Assembly: GCA_030674185.1 (NCBI GenBank)
Contig: JAPXFY010000022.1
Coordinates: 2,499,093-2,563,092 of the forward strand
Reading direction: 5' to 3'
Length of the DNA stretch: 64,000 nucleotides
From: Monoplex corrugatus
Lineage: Eukaryota > Mollusca > Gastropoda > Littorinimorpha > Ranellidae
Position numbers and translations under genes: made by a program. A model generated the notes under the pieces. It was not told the origin of the DNA. It made no database searches and saw nothing but the letters and a program-made list of their open reading frames with translations. Below, piece by piece: positions 22,658-33,767 of the stretch; position 1 is the stretch's first letter, and each line of letters opens with the position of its first letter.

Positions 22658-23323
22658 TGACATCAATGGTAAATGGACCATGAAAATGTTGCTGACATCA
22701 ATGGTAAATGGACCATGAAAATGTTGCTGACATCAATGGTAAATGGACCATGAAAATGTTGCTGACATCAATGGTAAATGGACCATGAAAATGTTGCTGA
22801 CATCAATGGTAAATGGACCAGGAAAATGTTGCTGACATCAATGGTAAATGGACCATGAAAATGTTGCTGACATCAATGGTAAATGGACCATGAAAATGTT
22901 GCTGACATGATTGGTAAATGGACCATGAAAATGTTGCTGACATCAATGGTAAATGGACCAGGAAAATGTTGCTGACATAAATGGTAAATGGACCATGAAA
23001 ATGTTGCTGACATCAATGGTAAATGGACCAGGAAAATGTTGCTGACATAAATGGTAAATGGACCATGAAAATGTTGCTGACATAAATGGTAAATGGACCA
23101 GGAAAATGTTGCTGACATCAATGGTAAATGGACCATGAAAATTTTGCTGACATAAATGGTAAATGGACCAGGAAAATGTTGCAGACATCAATGGTAAATG
23201 GACCATGAAAATTTTGCTGACATCAATGGTAAATGGACCATGAAAATGTTGCTGACATCATTGGTAAATGGACCAGGAAAATGTTGCTGACATCATTGGT
23301 AAATGGACCAGGAAAATGTTGCT
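22658..23323. repeat. 35-bp tandem repeat, 19 copies
   Basis: The unit contains TGACATCAATGGTAAATGGA and CCATGAAAATGTTGC; 666 bases divide into 19 units. Variants are CCATG/CCAGG, ATCA/ATAA and GTTG/TTTTG. Minus-strand frames stay open because the unit has no stop in those phases. Confidence 0.96.
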
Positions 23324-23935
23324 GCAAACTGGACAGTCTGAAATGTAAGTTTGTGACTCAGTGATTTAGGAAACCTTATTTGGATACGAGAGAGAAACAC
23401 AGGCACAAAGACATGTGGTGAGACCTGTTGGCAACTGTGTCTCTATCACTGTTTTAGTTCAATGAGGGTTTTGTATGTCACTTTGCCAGTCACTTGTTTT
23501 CCCCAGTTACGTTTTCCTATAGAATGTTCCATAAACCTACATTTCAGACATACTGTGAAAATGACTTCAGTGTAAATGTCCGAACTTTCCTCCTTGAACA
23601 GACTGTAGTTGTCAGGCCGACTACTGGTATTGATGATATACAATACTCACAGCAGCATGGATGCCAGCTCTGGAAACAAGGTTTATGGTTTAAACTCAAA
23701 TGAAAGATTGTGTGTTTGTGAATAACATAACATCAAGTTTCCTTGGCAGTCGTAGAGGAGTTAGACAATGTGGCACTTGTTCATCTGTTCTAATGTCTCT
23801 TTTCCTACATGATCTTGCGCATTACTTGTTAGACAGTCATTGTTTACCTTGAAATATTGATTTTGATGCTCTGATGTAAATATAATTCATCATACTCAAT
23901 AATATGATTATTTCATGGTAATGATACATTTTTAT
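23324..23935. other. No recognisable gene
   Basis: Short frames only; no domain or repeat recognised. Confidence 0.3.
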
Positions 23936-23939
23936 TATT

Positions 23940-24335
23940 AGATTCTAAGAGAGGTTTACAAAAATCTGTAGGTACTCTACATGATTATTGTACCTGCTGA
24001 AAACTTGAAGATAATGAAAATAAAACTAAGGTGATGGTTTTTAATAGAAAAAAATACAGTCCAAATTATGTTTTTTATTATGGTCCAAAAACCATTAACA
24101 TTGTAAATACGTTCAAATACTTTACAGATAGAATTTTATCGAACTGGCACATTTCATAAGGGTTAAAAACTGCACATGATCAAGCTCAGAAAGCTTTGTT
24201 TTCCTTATTGCTGACAACCAGAAATCAAGATTTGCATGTCAGTGTTGTACTTTTGTTAAATGATTTACTGTTGTACCTGTATTACTGTACGGGTTTGAAT
24301 TATGAATGTTTGAGAACTTGAACTTGCCTGAGAAA
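23940..24335 (+). mobile_element. LINE fragment: RT palm end and thumb
   Basis: A plus frame gives SKRGLQKSVGTLHDYC, then LEDNENKTKVMVFNRK, YYGPKTINIVNTFKYF and LFSLLLTTRNQDL, which is the stretch after the xADD motif in many LINE RTs. A stop replaces the usual TxW position and others follow. No start or end is preserved. Confidence 0.6.
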
Positions 24336-24580
24336 TACGAGGGTGAGTCAAAAAGTAATGCCATCTTATTCATATTAGACGACGTTTTTGATAAAATTAC
24401 CTGAAATGTTGCTCAGTTACAAATGATTATAACTGTTATGGACTGAAATATTTTGTTTGGTATGTTTCCGGTTTATAGACTCGTGAGGAAAATTCAAAAT
24501 GGCTGCCCCCTTAGAGCTGCGTCAAAACAAAAAGCAGTGACTGAATTCCTAGCATAGATGAAATTCATTACAAACACGTT
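24336..24580 (+). mobile_element. mariner-like element, 5' end only
   Basis: TACGAGGGTGAGTCAAAAAG (24336-24355) resembles mariner terminal repeats of the GAGGGT-AAAAAGTAATG type. About 145 bases later an ATG at 24499 opens MAAPLELRQNKKQ, the usual start of such transposases, before a stop. Catalytic regions and the 3' repeat are absent. LINE sequence follows directly, so the element was truncated or replaced. Confidence 0.6.
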
Positions 24581-24599
24581 AAGCATCTCCCGGAAAAGG

Positions 24600-27010
24600 G
24601 TTTAGAAATGCTGTTAAAAGTGTACAATTACATATGGACGACAGGATTCTTTCCTCCCTCGTGGTGGAAATCCCTGATAATCCCTGTCCCTAAACCTGGA
24701 AAAGATCTGTCCAATCCTTCTAACCAGTTGTCTTTGCATAGTGATGGAAAAAAATTATCAACAGCAGACTGATGTTTTAAACTGGAGAATGATGGCATCT
24801 TGACTAAAGAACATTGCAGATTTCGCAAGTACCATTCCACAGTAGACCATTTAATCCTCCTTGAAACGACCATCCGTGATGCATATCTGAAGAAGAAGCA
24901 TCTAGTGGGTATCTTCTCTGATCTGGGGAAAGCATATGATACCACCTGGAAATCAGGAATTCTTATGGATCTACACGAACTGGGTCTTTGGGGTCATCTA
25001 CCACTGTTTATCCAAAATGTTTTGGCCGAGCAACAAGTGTGGGTTGGTACTACTCTATCTGACACCCATGATCAAGAGCTGGGCGTACCACAAAAGTGCA
25101 TTTTCTCTCCTGTACTGTTCAGTATCAAGATCAACAACGTAGTTAAATCTGTACAGCAGGGCTCGAACTGTTCCCTGTTTGTTGACGATTTTGCAGTTTA
25201 CACAAGAGGAAGCTTCTATGCAGGCGTTCAGTGGCGGCTGCAGCTGTACGTATATAGGATCCAATAATGGGCAGAGACAAATGGCTTTATTTTTCCCACA
25301 ACCAAAACACGGCGCATCCACTTTCATAACCTGCGACAATTCTCTGCCAATCCAGAAATTCATCTGGGAGAGTCCATCATTCCAGCTGTAAAAGAAGCTA
25401 AATTTCTGGAATTGATCTTTGATGAAAAGTCGAATTTTCTCAGTCATATCTAACATCTTAAACCTTGTGCTAGAAAGATCTGAATATTCTTCGAGTTGTA
25501 TCTCATACAGTCTGGGGTGCCGACAAGAAAACTCTACAAATCTTTAATTCGCTCTAAACTGGACGACGGCTGCGTAGCATATGGCTCTGCCAGACCATCG
25601 TACCTAAAGGCACTGGATCCCATTCACCATCAAGGGCTGTGCCTCTGTTTTGGTGCATTCAGAACAACTCCTCCTGTCTACAGTTTGTACATACAGGCAG
25701 GGGAGCCCTCCCTGAGCAACAATAGACTGAAATTCACCTTAAATTTCTGTTTGAAACTGTTCTCTGAACAGGAAACCCCAGCCTACCACTGTGACTTCAA
25801 CCCAGATTTCAAAGTGAATTTGAAAAACATCCAAAAGTCATTCCACCTTTTGGATTCCTTATCCGTCCCCATATGGAAAAGGCAGATATAAAATTAGCAG
25901 TTGTTAACAACTTCGCGAAATTTCCAGACAGCCCACCATGGACCTTGAAAACACCAAAGGTTTGTTTTGATCTTGCTTCCTTCCGTAAAGACAACACCAG
26001 TTCACTAGCGTACAAATCGTTTTATGCAGAACTGTGTGAGAAATGTCTGTCATCCCACAGAATCTTCACTGATGGATCCAAGTGCGATGAAGGCGTTGCT
26101 GCCATTGCCTTCTGCTCCGTGATTTCCAATCAAGCATTTTCATAACATATTCCGTCTGACAGTTCCGTTTATACTGCTGAACTGACTGCTCTGGTTTTGG
26201 CATTAAAAATGGTGTCCAAATTCAAGCATAAAGATTTTCTCTTTTTTTTCAGACTCTGTTTCCGCTTTGCTGGCAATTGCTGGCAGAAACATTAGTCACC
26301 CTGAGCTAGTGGAGTTCTTTGAACTGTTTTCCACTCTCACAAATGACGGTTACTGGACTGTTTTCGTCTGGATTCATGGCCATGTCGGTATTGCAGGCGA
26401 TGAAAAGGCTGACTGCCTGGCCAAGAAGGCCACAAGGGAAAACATGTGTAAACCCTTGATTCCTTTACACAGATTTAAAATCGAAAGTACACAGTTACGT
26501 GAGAAATCTATGGCAGGAACAGTGGAATGAACAGACAGATAACAAACTTTTCCAAATCCGTCCTAGCCTGAAAGAAATTCTCCCATCTGCTACAGGAAAC
26601 CATAAGAAGGAGACAGTGTTATGTAGGTTATGCACGGGTCACACATTCTACTTTCATTCGTACCTTTTAAAAACTGAAGAAACACGTGTTGTATACCGTG
26701 TGACGAGCCGTTGAGCATCAGACACCTCCTCCTTAACTGCTGGGACTTGTACGATATGAGACAAAAGCACTACGGGGTAGACTCCTTAAAGAACCTCTTC
26801 CAAGACGTCCTTCCTGATGCAAGTTTCCGCTTTTTACAAGAGATCAATAGATGTACGTCTGTTTTTTCTTTAACTGCATTTTAGACTTGCAAGGTTAATG
26901 GTGAGCATAGTTTTTGTCTTTTATTTTAACTGAATTTCGTTTTTAACATGGTGTTATTCTTGATATGGCTCAAGTAGTCAGCTGGGCTATAAGCAAAATG
27001 AACTTAAACT
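24600..27010 (+). mobile_element. jockey/I-group LINE with RNase H, mostly complete from RT onward
   Basis: Domains appear in order over several frames: WWKSLIIPVPKPGKD (24660), FRKYHSTVDHLILLE (24820), IFSDLGKAYDTTW (24910, block A), LGVPQKCIFSPVLFSI (25080), CSLFVDDFAVY (25170, the xxDD active site), LYKSLIRSKLDDGCVAYGSA (25525), FTDGSKCDEGVAAIAF (26060, RNase H first Asp), VYTAELTALVLAL (26170), VWIHGHVGIAGDEKADCLAK (26370, RNase H His and Asp), and a C-terminal CCHC-like region (LCRLCTGHTF, RHLLLNC) near 26620-26740. The 3' UTR near 26900-27010 is shared with 43673-43780. Frameshifts and stops make it inactive. The endonuclease is missing. Confidence 0.8.
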
Positions 27011-27196
27011 TGAAGGCAGTTTCATCTGAATGTTTTTGTCTTGAAGTAAGTTCTTATATGCTTTGTGTTATATGATAATTCTGTCGGACTTTCTTTTGTT
27101 TGATGTTATTCTCTGTGCCCCAGTTGTGGTAAAATATCTATTGAACAATAATGTTGTAATGTTTTAACACTGCAGAGATGTGTGCATGCGTCTGAG

Positions 27197-27214
27197 TATG
27201 TATGTATGTATGTA

Positions 27215-27309
<95 letters not shown>
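27197..27309. repeat. (TATG)n-(TG)n microsatellite
   Basis: Five TATG units followed by about 90 bases of TG. 27310-27920 has no recognisable gene. Confidence 0.97.
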
Positions 27310-27311
<2 letters not shown>

Positions 27312-27924
27312 TAATTTTAAGATGTCTTCGCGTCACGGACTATCTTGTTGTTGTTGCTGTTGTTGTTGCCGTTTTCCCTGGTTAGCGTGGGAATACAAAC
27401 AGGTAAAACGTGTTTTGATATTGTCAGGCCTGTATGCTTATTGTGTGTTATGGTATTTATTTTACACAAAAAGAAAAGAAAGTATTAGTATAGACAAACC
27501 ATAATTTGCATCTATTCTGTCTGGTAGGAAATCCGACACACCAGAAGTATAACGTTTCATCTATCGCGTCTTGTCATTTACACATGGGTTCCACTGTTAG
27601 ACTCTATGACCAGACAGAGAATACTCTGTTGACGAGGTCATGTTTGTATGTATTCCTGGAATTACTATTAAAATTAATAACAAAATCAGGCTGGCATGTC
27701 TGTTATACTTTGGCTACTTTTTCATTTTCATTACCGTGGAATAAATTCCTGATGCTTGAATCAATTGTGTGTATTTGTAATAGTGGAATCCCACTGAAGG
27801 CTTTTCTATACCAATGCATATCTACAGTAAAAAATTAATAGCTTTGTCAGTAAAATCTAAGCATCATGATGAATTTTAAGAACGCGGTGGTAAACTGTGG
27901 CAATAATTAAAGAAGAAAACAAAT

Positions 27925-28175
27925 ATTGTGAGAAGTTTTTGAGAAAGTGCTGTTCACAAACCATCCCCAAAAGTGCTATTTTTAGAACATATCTGGCCTT
28001 TGTGACCTTGACTTTGGTGTCATGACATATAGACCATGCACTGGCGATTCCTCAGCAGCGTAGCCCTTTGACCCAGATTTGGTAAAGATCCATTTTTATA
28101 TTTTCACAAGCACTAAAACACACATAGAAAGACACACACACCACCTTCTGCAGTCGATGTGAAAGTCTCCATTTT
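27925..28175 (+). repeat. Dispersed repeat, copy A
   Basis: GAGAAGTTTTTGAGAAAGTG, then CTTTGTGACCTTGACTTTGG and TTTGGTAAAGATCCATTTTT, match 29058-29345 in order. It ends near AAAGACACACACACC. Unclassified; no coding. Confidence 0.65.
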
Positions 28176-28354
28176 TTAAAAAATATTACCTTTTTTTGAA
28201 ATAGAGATTAATATAGGCAAAAAGAAATAAGATGTAATCGGATGGTCTGAAGACACAGGAGAGTCTAGTCATATTGATATTCTCCCTCAAATGATAATTT
28301 TTTTCAATGAAAGGAAGAACTTTTCTGTGGTTGTACCTTTTTTGTATCAACAGT

Positions 28355-28941
28355 AGTGATTGCCACCCATAATGAAAGATGACGTTAGAGCAGTACTGAA
28401 AAAGATGAAACCAGGAAAAGCCCCAGGACCAGACAACATTACTACAGAGATGATTGAAGCCCTGCAGGAATTTGGCATTGAAAAAATAACAGTCCTAAAT
28501 GAAATTTACGACACTGGAAAAATCCCCAAAGATATGTCAAAATCAATTTTCATTGTACTTCCAAAGAAGACAGGGGCTATAGAATGTGAACTCCATTGCA
28601 CAGTCAGTTTCATGAGTCATGTAACAAAAATCCTGTTAAGAATAATCATGATGAGGACAAGGAATAGAATCAAAAGAGAAATAGCAGAAGAACAGTGTGG
28701 ATTTGTGGAAGGGAAGGGAACTATTAATGCCATATACATCCTAAGAACTATTATAGAGAGGTCAATTGAGATGAATAAGAATTTGTATTTATGCTTTGTT
28801 GACTATACCAAGGTTTTCGATCGGGTAAGACATGAAGAATTGATCAATCAACTGGAGAAACTCAATGTTGATGGTAAAGATCTACGAGTAATCGAAATAT
28901 GTACTGGGAACAAACAGCCGTGTGAGAAAATTCAAAACTGA
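28355..28941 (+). mobile_element. RTE-like LINE fragment (RT), fairly well preserved
   Basis: One frame of 193 codons covers VLKKMKPGKAPGPDN, IFIVLPKKTGAIECELHCTV, KREIAEEQCGFVEGKGTINA, and LCFVDYTKVFDRVRHEELI. It lacks the YADD block and stops at 28941, where unrelated sequence begins. Its equivalent at 11100/12731 shows where the Tc1 element inserted. It contains no internal stop, so it is younger or less damaged than other copies. Confidence 0.8.
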
Positions 28942-29057
28942 AATTTTAGTTTCTCAGAAGACAATCCAGGTTTTGTGCTTTTCAGGGTCATTGTAAAAAA
29001 AAGAAACATGGTAGTTTGTCATGTCGATGCAAACAGAATTGCAAAAAATAAAAAATC

Positions 29058-29345
29058 AGAAGTTTTTGAGAAAGTACTATTCACACTCCTTCAGCAAACA
29101 GTGCTCGTCTCATTTTGAGGTCCCCTTGTCTGAACTGAGTGACCATGACCTTTGTGCCATGACTTCCAATCTTATACATTCACGACTCCTTGACAGTTCA
29201 CACCTTTGACTAAGTGACCATGACCTTGGTGCCATGACTTCCAATCTTATACATTCACGACTCCTTGACAGTTCACATCTGTGACTAAGAATTGGTAAAG
29301 ATCCATTCATAAACAGCTGTGAAAATCTTGATGACACAGTTTTGT
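29058..29345 (+). repeat. Dispersed repeat, copy B, with internal duplication and (CAGA)n tail
   Basis: Starts AGAAGTTTTTGAGAAAGTAC as in copy A. A segment of about 76 bp with TGACCATGACCTT and TTCCAATCTTATACATTCAC is duplicated (about 29141-29216 and 29217-29287). Then TTGGTAAAGATCCATTCATA leads into the CAGA microsatellite. Confidence 0.7.
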
Positions 29346-29352
29346 CATAGAT

Positions 29353-29586
29353 GCAGACAGACAGACGGACAGGCAGGCAGGCAGGCAGACAGAAAGACAG
29401 ATAGACAGGCAGGCAGGCAGACAGACACATAGAAACACAGACACATAGACAGACACATGGACAGGCATACAGACAGACACAGAAAGACAGACAGACAGAC
29501 AGACACACAAGACAGACACACAGACAGACACACAGACAGACAGACAGACACACACACACAGACAGACAGACACATAGACAGACATA
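29353..29586. repeat. (CAGA)n/(CAGG)n microsatellite
   Basis: Tetranucleotide CAGA and CAGG with ACAC interruptions. 29587-29985 has no recognisable gene. Confidence 0.95.
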
Positions 29587-29987
29587 CCTGCCTCTCTGGA
29601 CATAACATAATCTGCCATTGTACGGTATCGCTGTGTCACCAAGCCCCTATTCTATCAAATTTTCTCTTCCCCAGGATGGGGGCGTCATATGCACAGAGTG
29701 ATGTGTGCACATGTATTTTGTGTCGTGTACACAACGAATTTTTGTGTGCGCATGTGGGGTGTGTGATTTAGAGTTCTGAAAACAGCTCCCCTAAGTTGGT
29801 GACTTGGGTAGAACGGGTTTGCTGATCACTTCGTCTAAGGCCGCTTTGAGAGGAAGCACTGTTTCTTTTTCTTCAATCATCTATCTGTCATATCTATTTA
29901 ATCACCAGAGTTCAATTCTACTACAGAGGTATGTAAAGTTTGAAGCTATGTTAGTCATTCTATATTCCTTTATATTGTACAATTAAA

Positions 29988-30296
29988 GAGAAAAAGAAGA
30001 AGAAGGAGAAGAAAAGAAGAGAAGAGAAGAAGTAAGAAGAAGAAAAAGGCGAAAAGAGAAGAAGAAAAAGGCGAAAAAGGAGAAGAAGAAGAAGAAAGAG
30101 AAGAAGGAGAAGAAGAAGAAGAAGGAAAAAAAGGAGAAGAAGAAGGAGAAGAAGGAGGAGGAGGAGAAGGAGAAGAAAGGAGAAGAGAGAAAGAGAAGGA
30201 GAAGAAGAAGAAGAAGGAAAAGAAGTAGAAAAAGAAGGAGAAGAAGAAGAAGGAGGAGAAGAAGAAAGAGGAGACGAAGAAGACGGAGAAAAAAAG
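29988..30296 (+). repeat. Homopurine (GAA)n tract of about 300 bp
   Basis: Almost only A and G on the plus strand, mostly AAG/GAA triplets with GGA interruptions. Confidence 0.97.
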
Positions 30297-30314
30297 TTGT
30301 GAGAAGGTGTGTGA

Positions 30315-30633
30315 TTATGAATGTTGTCTGTGTGATGTATGAAAGTTAATAGTAATGAATGTTGTCTGTGTGATGTATAAAAGTTAATAGTAATGAACGT
30401 TGTTTGTGTGATGTATGAAAGTTAATAGTAATGAATGTTGTCTGTGTGATGTATGAAAGTTAATAGTAATGAATGTTGTCTGTGTGATATGTGAAAGTTA
30501 ATAGTAATGAATGTTGTCTGTGTGATGTATAAAAGTTAATAGTAATGAATATTGTCTGTGTGATGTATGAAAGTTAATAGTAATGAATGTTGTCTGTGTG
30601 ATGTATGAAAGTTAATAGTAATGAATGTTGTCT
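30315..30633. repeat. 38-bp tandem repeat, about 8 copies
   Basis: GTTGTCT starts at 30323, 30361 and onward every 38 bases to 30627. Units contain GTGTGATGTATGAAAGTTAA and TAGTAATGAAT. Immediately follows the homopurine tract. Confidence 0.95.
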
Positions 30634-30764
30634 CTTCCTTACTAGGAGGCAGAACAAAAAAGAATCAAAATAACAGTGTGATCTGTCTAGTGCCATTGTT
30701 TGAAAGGAGAGCGTGCGGTTGCATGACGGACGAGTGTTTTCTGCATGTTTTGATAGTGTTTCCG

Positions 30765-31062
30765 TTCTGTTTGACAGTGAACCCCATCCACATTTGTTAT
30801 TGGTGACTTAGCCATCCGTATATACATGTATGATTATTTCCCTGGGGTTGCAACTTAGTTGCTCCATGAGAAGCTGAATTTCTGCATTTGTTCCCTTCTG
30901 GCCATTTGCGACAGTGTCTCCCTAGATGTTTGGGTATGATAGTTTTGTACAGATGTTTGAAATGGTTTGGATGTTTTTCCCATTCCTTTGTCCCTTTGAG
31001 TTCTGTCAGTTGACACACATGCTGAATGGAGTCTTCTGTCCGTCCCATCCATGATTTTCCTG
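30765..31062 (-). mobile_element. Fragment of the same LINE family as 4490-5760
   Basis: Minus-strand SIQHVCQLTELKGTKEWEKH matches the same phrase at 5040-5110 (SVQHVCQLTELKGTKEWEKH). It ends in the region upstream of RNase H. It is short and degenerate. Confidence 0.75.
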
Positions 31063-31074
31063 TAAAATGTATTT

Positions 31075-31335
31075 TGGCTCCCTCCCCCCCCCCCCCCTCT
31101 CTCTGAGTTGTTGTTGTTGTTGTATTTTTTTTCTTTAGGTGAGTAGGTGGATGTGTTGGCTTAGGGGATGGTTCGGTAGTTGGTATGTTTGTTGGGTGTT
31201 ATTTGTTTTCATGAAACGACTTTTTGTGTACAGCAGGACCTGCAGTTGGTGAAGACATCACCGTTATCAGGGTTCGTCACACCAAAAGAGAATTGTGGTG
31301 CTGACTGACTATTATCATTCTTACATAACCAGAGA
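31075..31335 (+). pseudogene. Detached copy of receptor 5' region (duplicate of 61883-62105)
   Basis: Poly-C at 31083-31097, then GGTGGATGTGTTGGCTTAGG, TTTTCATGAAACGAC, an acceptor-like TTTTTGTGTACAG ending at 31233, and CAGGACCTGCAGTTGGTGAA onward match the sequence leading into the second multi-domain receptor. Similarity ends near 31300 at a (TATC)n microsatellite. No downstream LDLa, lectin or LRR sequence follows. It is either a truncated duplicate locus or evidence that this block is a dispersed repeat. Confidence 0.6.
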
Positions 31336-31336
<1 letters not shown>

Positions 31337-31373
<37 letters not shown>

Positions 31374-31436
31374 GTCTGTCTGTCTATCTATCTCTCTGTC
31401 TGTCTGTCTATCTATGCATACGTGCGTATGTACTTG

Positions 31437-31468
<32 letters not shown>

Positions 31469-31492
31469 TGTGTTGTGTGTGTGTATGTGTGT
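31337..31492. repeat. (TATC)n/(TGTC)n and (TG)n/(CGTG)n microsatellites
   Basis: TATC units with TGTC blocks to about 31415, then TG and CGTG. 31493-31639 is short and non-coding. Confidence 0.95.
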
Positions 31493-31639
31493 GATTTTAT
31501 CTTTGCATTTCAATTACAATATAGTTTGTAAAGTCTGAGACTGCGGTGATGTATGTTTATCTTATAAATGTAAACATACGATACTGGTTACATGAGTAAT
31601 TTGCATAATTCAAGCAGGCTACAACATGGTAAAGTGAAC

Positions 31640-33484
31640 ACACCAACAGTGTCTACATCAATCCTGTTATATCACACCACTGGTCTGTCTGTCTCCAACC
31701 ACTACAATACTGGTAACACACCAACATTGTCTACATCAATCCTGTTATATCACACCACTGGTCTGTCTCCAAACACCACAATACTGGTAACACACCAACA
31801 TTGTCTACATCAATCCTGTTATATCACACCACTGGTCTGTCTCCAAACACCACAATACTGGTAACACACCAACATTGTCTACATCAATCCTGTTATATCA
31901 CACCACTGGTCTGTCTCCAAACACCACAATACTGGTAACACACCAACAGTGTCTACATCAATCCTGTTATATCACACCACTGGTCTGTCTCCAAACACCA
32001 CAATACTGGTAACACACCAACATTGTCTACATCAATCCTGTTATATCACATCATTGTCTGTCTCCAAACACTACAATACTGGTAACACACCAACAGTGTC
32101 TACATCAATCCTGTTATATCACACCACTGGTCTGTCTCCAAACACTACAATACTGGTAACACACCAACAGTGTCTACATCAATCCTGTTATATCACACCA
32201 CTGGTCTGTCTCCAAACACTACAATACTGGTAACACACCAACAATGTCTACATCAATCCTGATATATCACACCACTGGTCTGTCTCCAAACACCACAATA
32301 CTTGTAACACACCAACAGTGTCTACATCAATCCTGTTATATCATTAGTCTGTCTCCAAACACTACAATACTGGTAACACACCAACAGTGTCTACATCAAT
32401 CCTGTTATATCACATCATTGTCTGTCTCCAAACACTACAATACTGGTAACACACCAACAGTGTCTACATCAATCCTGTTATATCACATCATTGTCTGTCT
32501 CCAAACACTACAATACTGGTAACACACCAACAGTGTCTACATCAATCCTGTTATATCACATCACTGTCTGTCTCCAAACACTACAATACTGGTAACACAC
32601 CAACAGTGTCTACATCAATCCTGTTATATCACATCATTCGTCTGTCTCCAAACACTACAATACTGGTAACACACCAACAGTGTCTACATCAATCCTGTTA
32701 TATCACATCACTGGTCTGTCTCCAAACACTACAATACTGGTAACACACCAACAGTGTCTACATCAATCCTGTTATATCACATCATTGTCTGTCTCCAAAC
32801 ACTACAATACTGGTAACACACCAACAGTGTCTACATCAATCCTGTTATATCACATCATTGTCTGTCTCCATACACTACAATACTGGTAACACACCAACAG
32901 TGTCTACATCAATCCTGTTATATCACATCACTGTCTGTCTCCAAACACTACAATACTGGTAACACACCAACAGTGTCTACATCAATCAGTCTGTTATATC
33001 ACATCATTGTCTGTCTGTCTCCAAACACTACAATACTGGTAACACACCAACAGTGTCTACATCAATCAGTCTGTTATATCACATCATTGTCTGTCTCCAA
33101 ACACTACAATACTGGTAACACACCAACAGTGTCTACATCAATCCTGTTATATCACATCATTGTCTGTCTGTCTCCAAACACTACAATACTGGTAACACAC
33201 CAACAGTGTCTACATCAATCCTGTTATATCACATCACTGGTCTGTCTGTCTCCAAACACTACAATACTGGTAACACACCAACAGTGTCTACATCAATCCT
33301 GTTATATCATTAGTCTGTCTCCAAACACTACAACACTGGTAACACACCAACAGTGTCTACATCAATCCTGTTATATGACATCTATGTCTGTCTCCAAACA
33401 CTACAATACTGGTAACACACCAACAGTGTCTACATCAATCCTGTTATATCATTAGTCTGTCTCCAAACACTCCAACACTGGTAA
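31640..33484. repeat. 74-bp satellite, about 25 copies
   Basis: Each unit has CACACCAACA, GTGTCTACATCAATCCTG, TTATATCACA and GTCTGTCTCCAAACAC. Most intervals are 74; some copies have an extra GTCT or lack the CACACCACTGG segment. The plus-strand frames inside are array artefacts. Confidence 0.96.
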
Positions 33485-33487
33485 ATG

Positions 33488-33690
<203 letters not shown>

Positions 33691-33767
33691 AAACGCGTGC
33701 GCTGGATCTCTTGTAGTCTGTATTAATAGTATGATATCCAAAGAAGTGTTGACAAAATATTTGTTGA

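Noticed and set aside
22873..23206. Two 87-codon minus-strand frames with a regular MVHLPLMSATFSWSIYH pattern
   Set aside because: Direct reading of the 35-bp array; the pattern period equals the array period.
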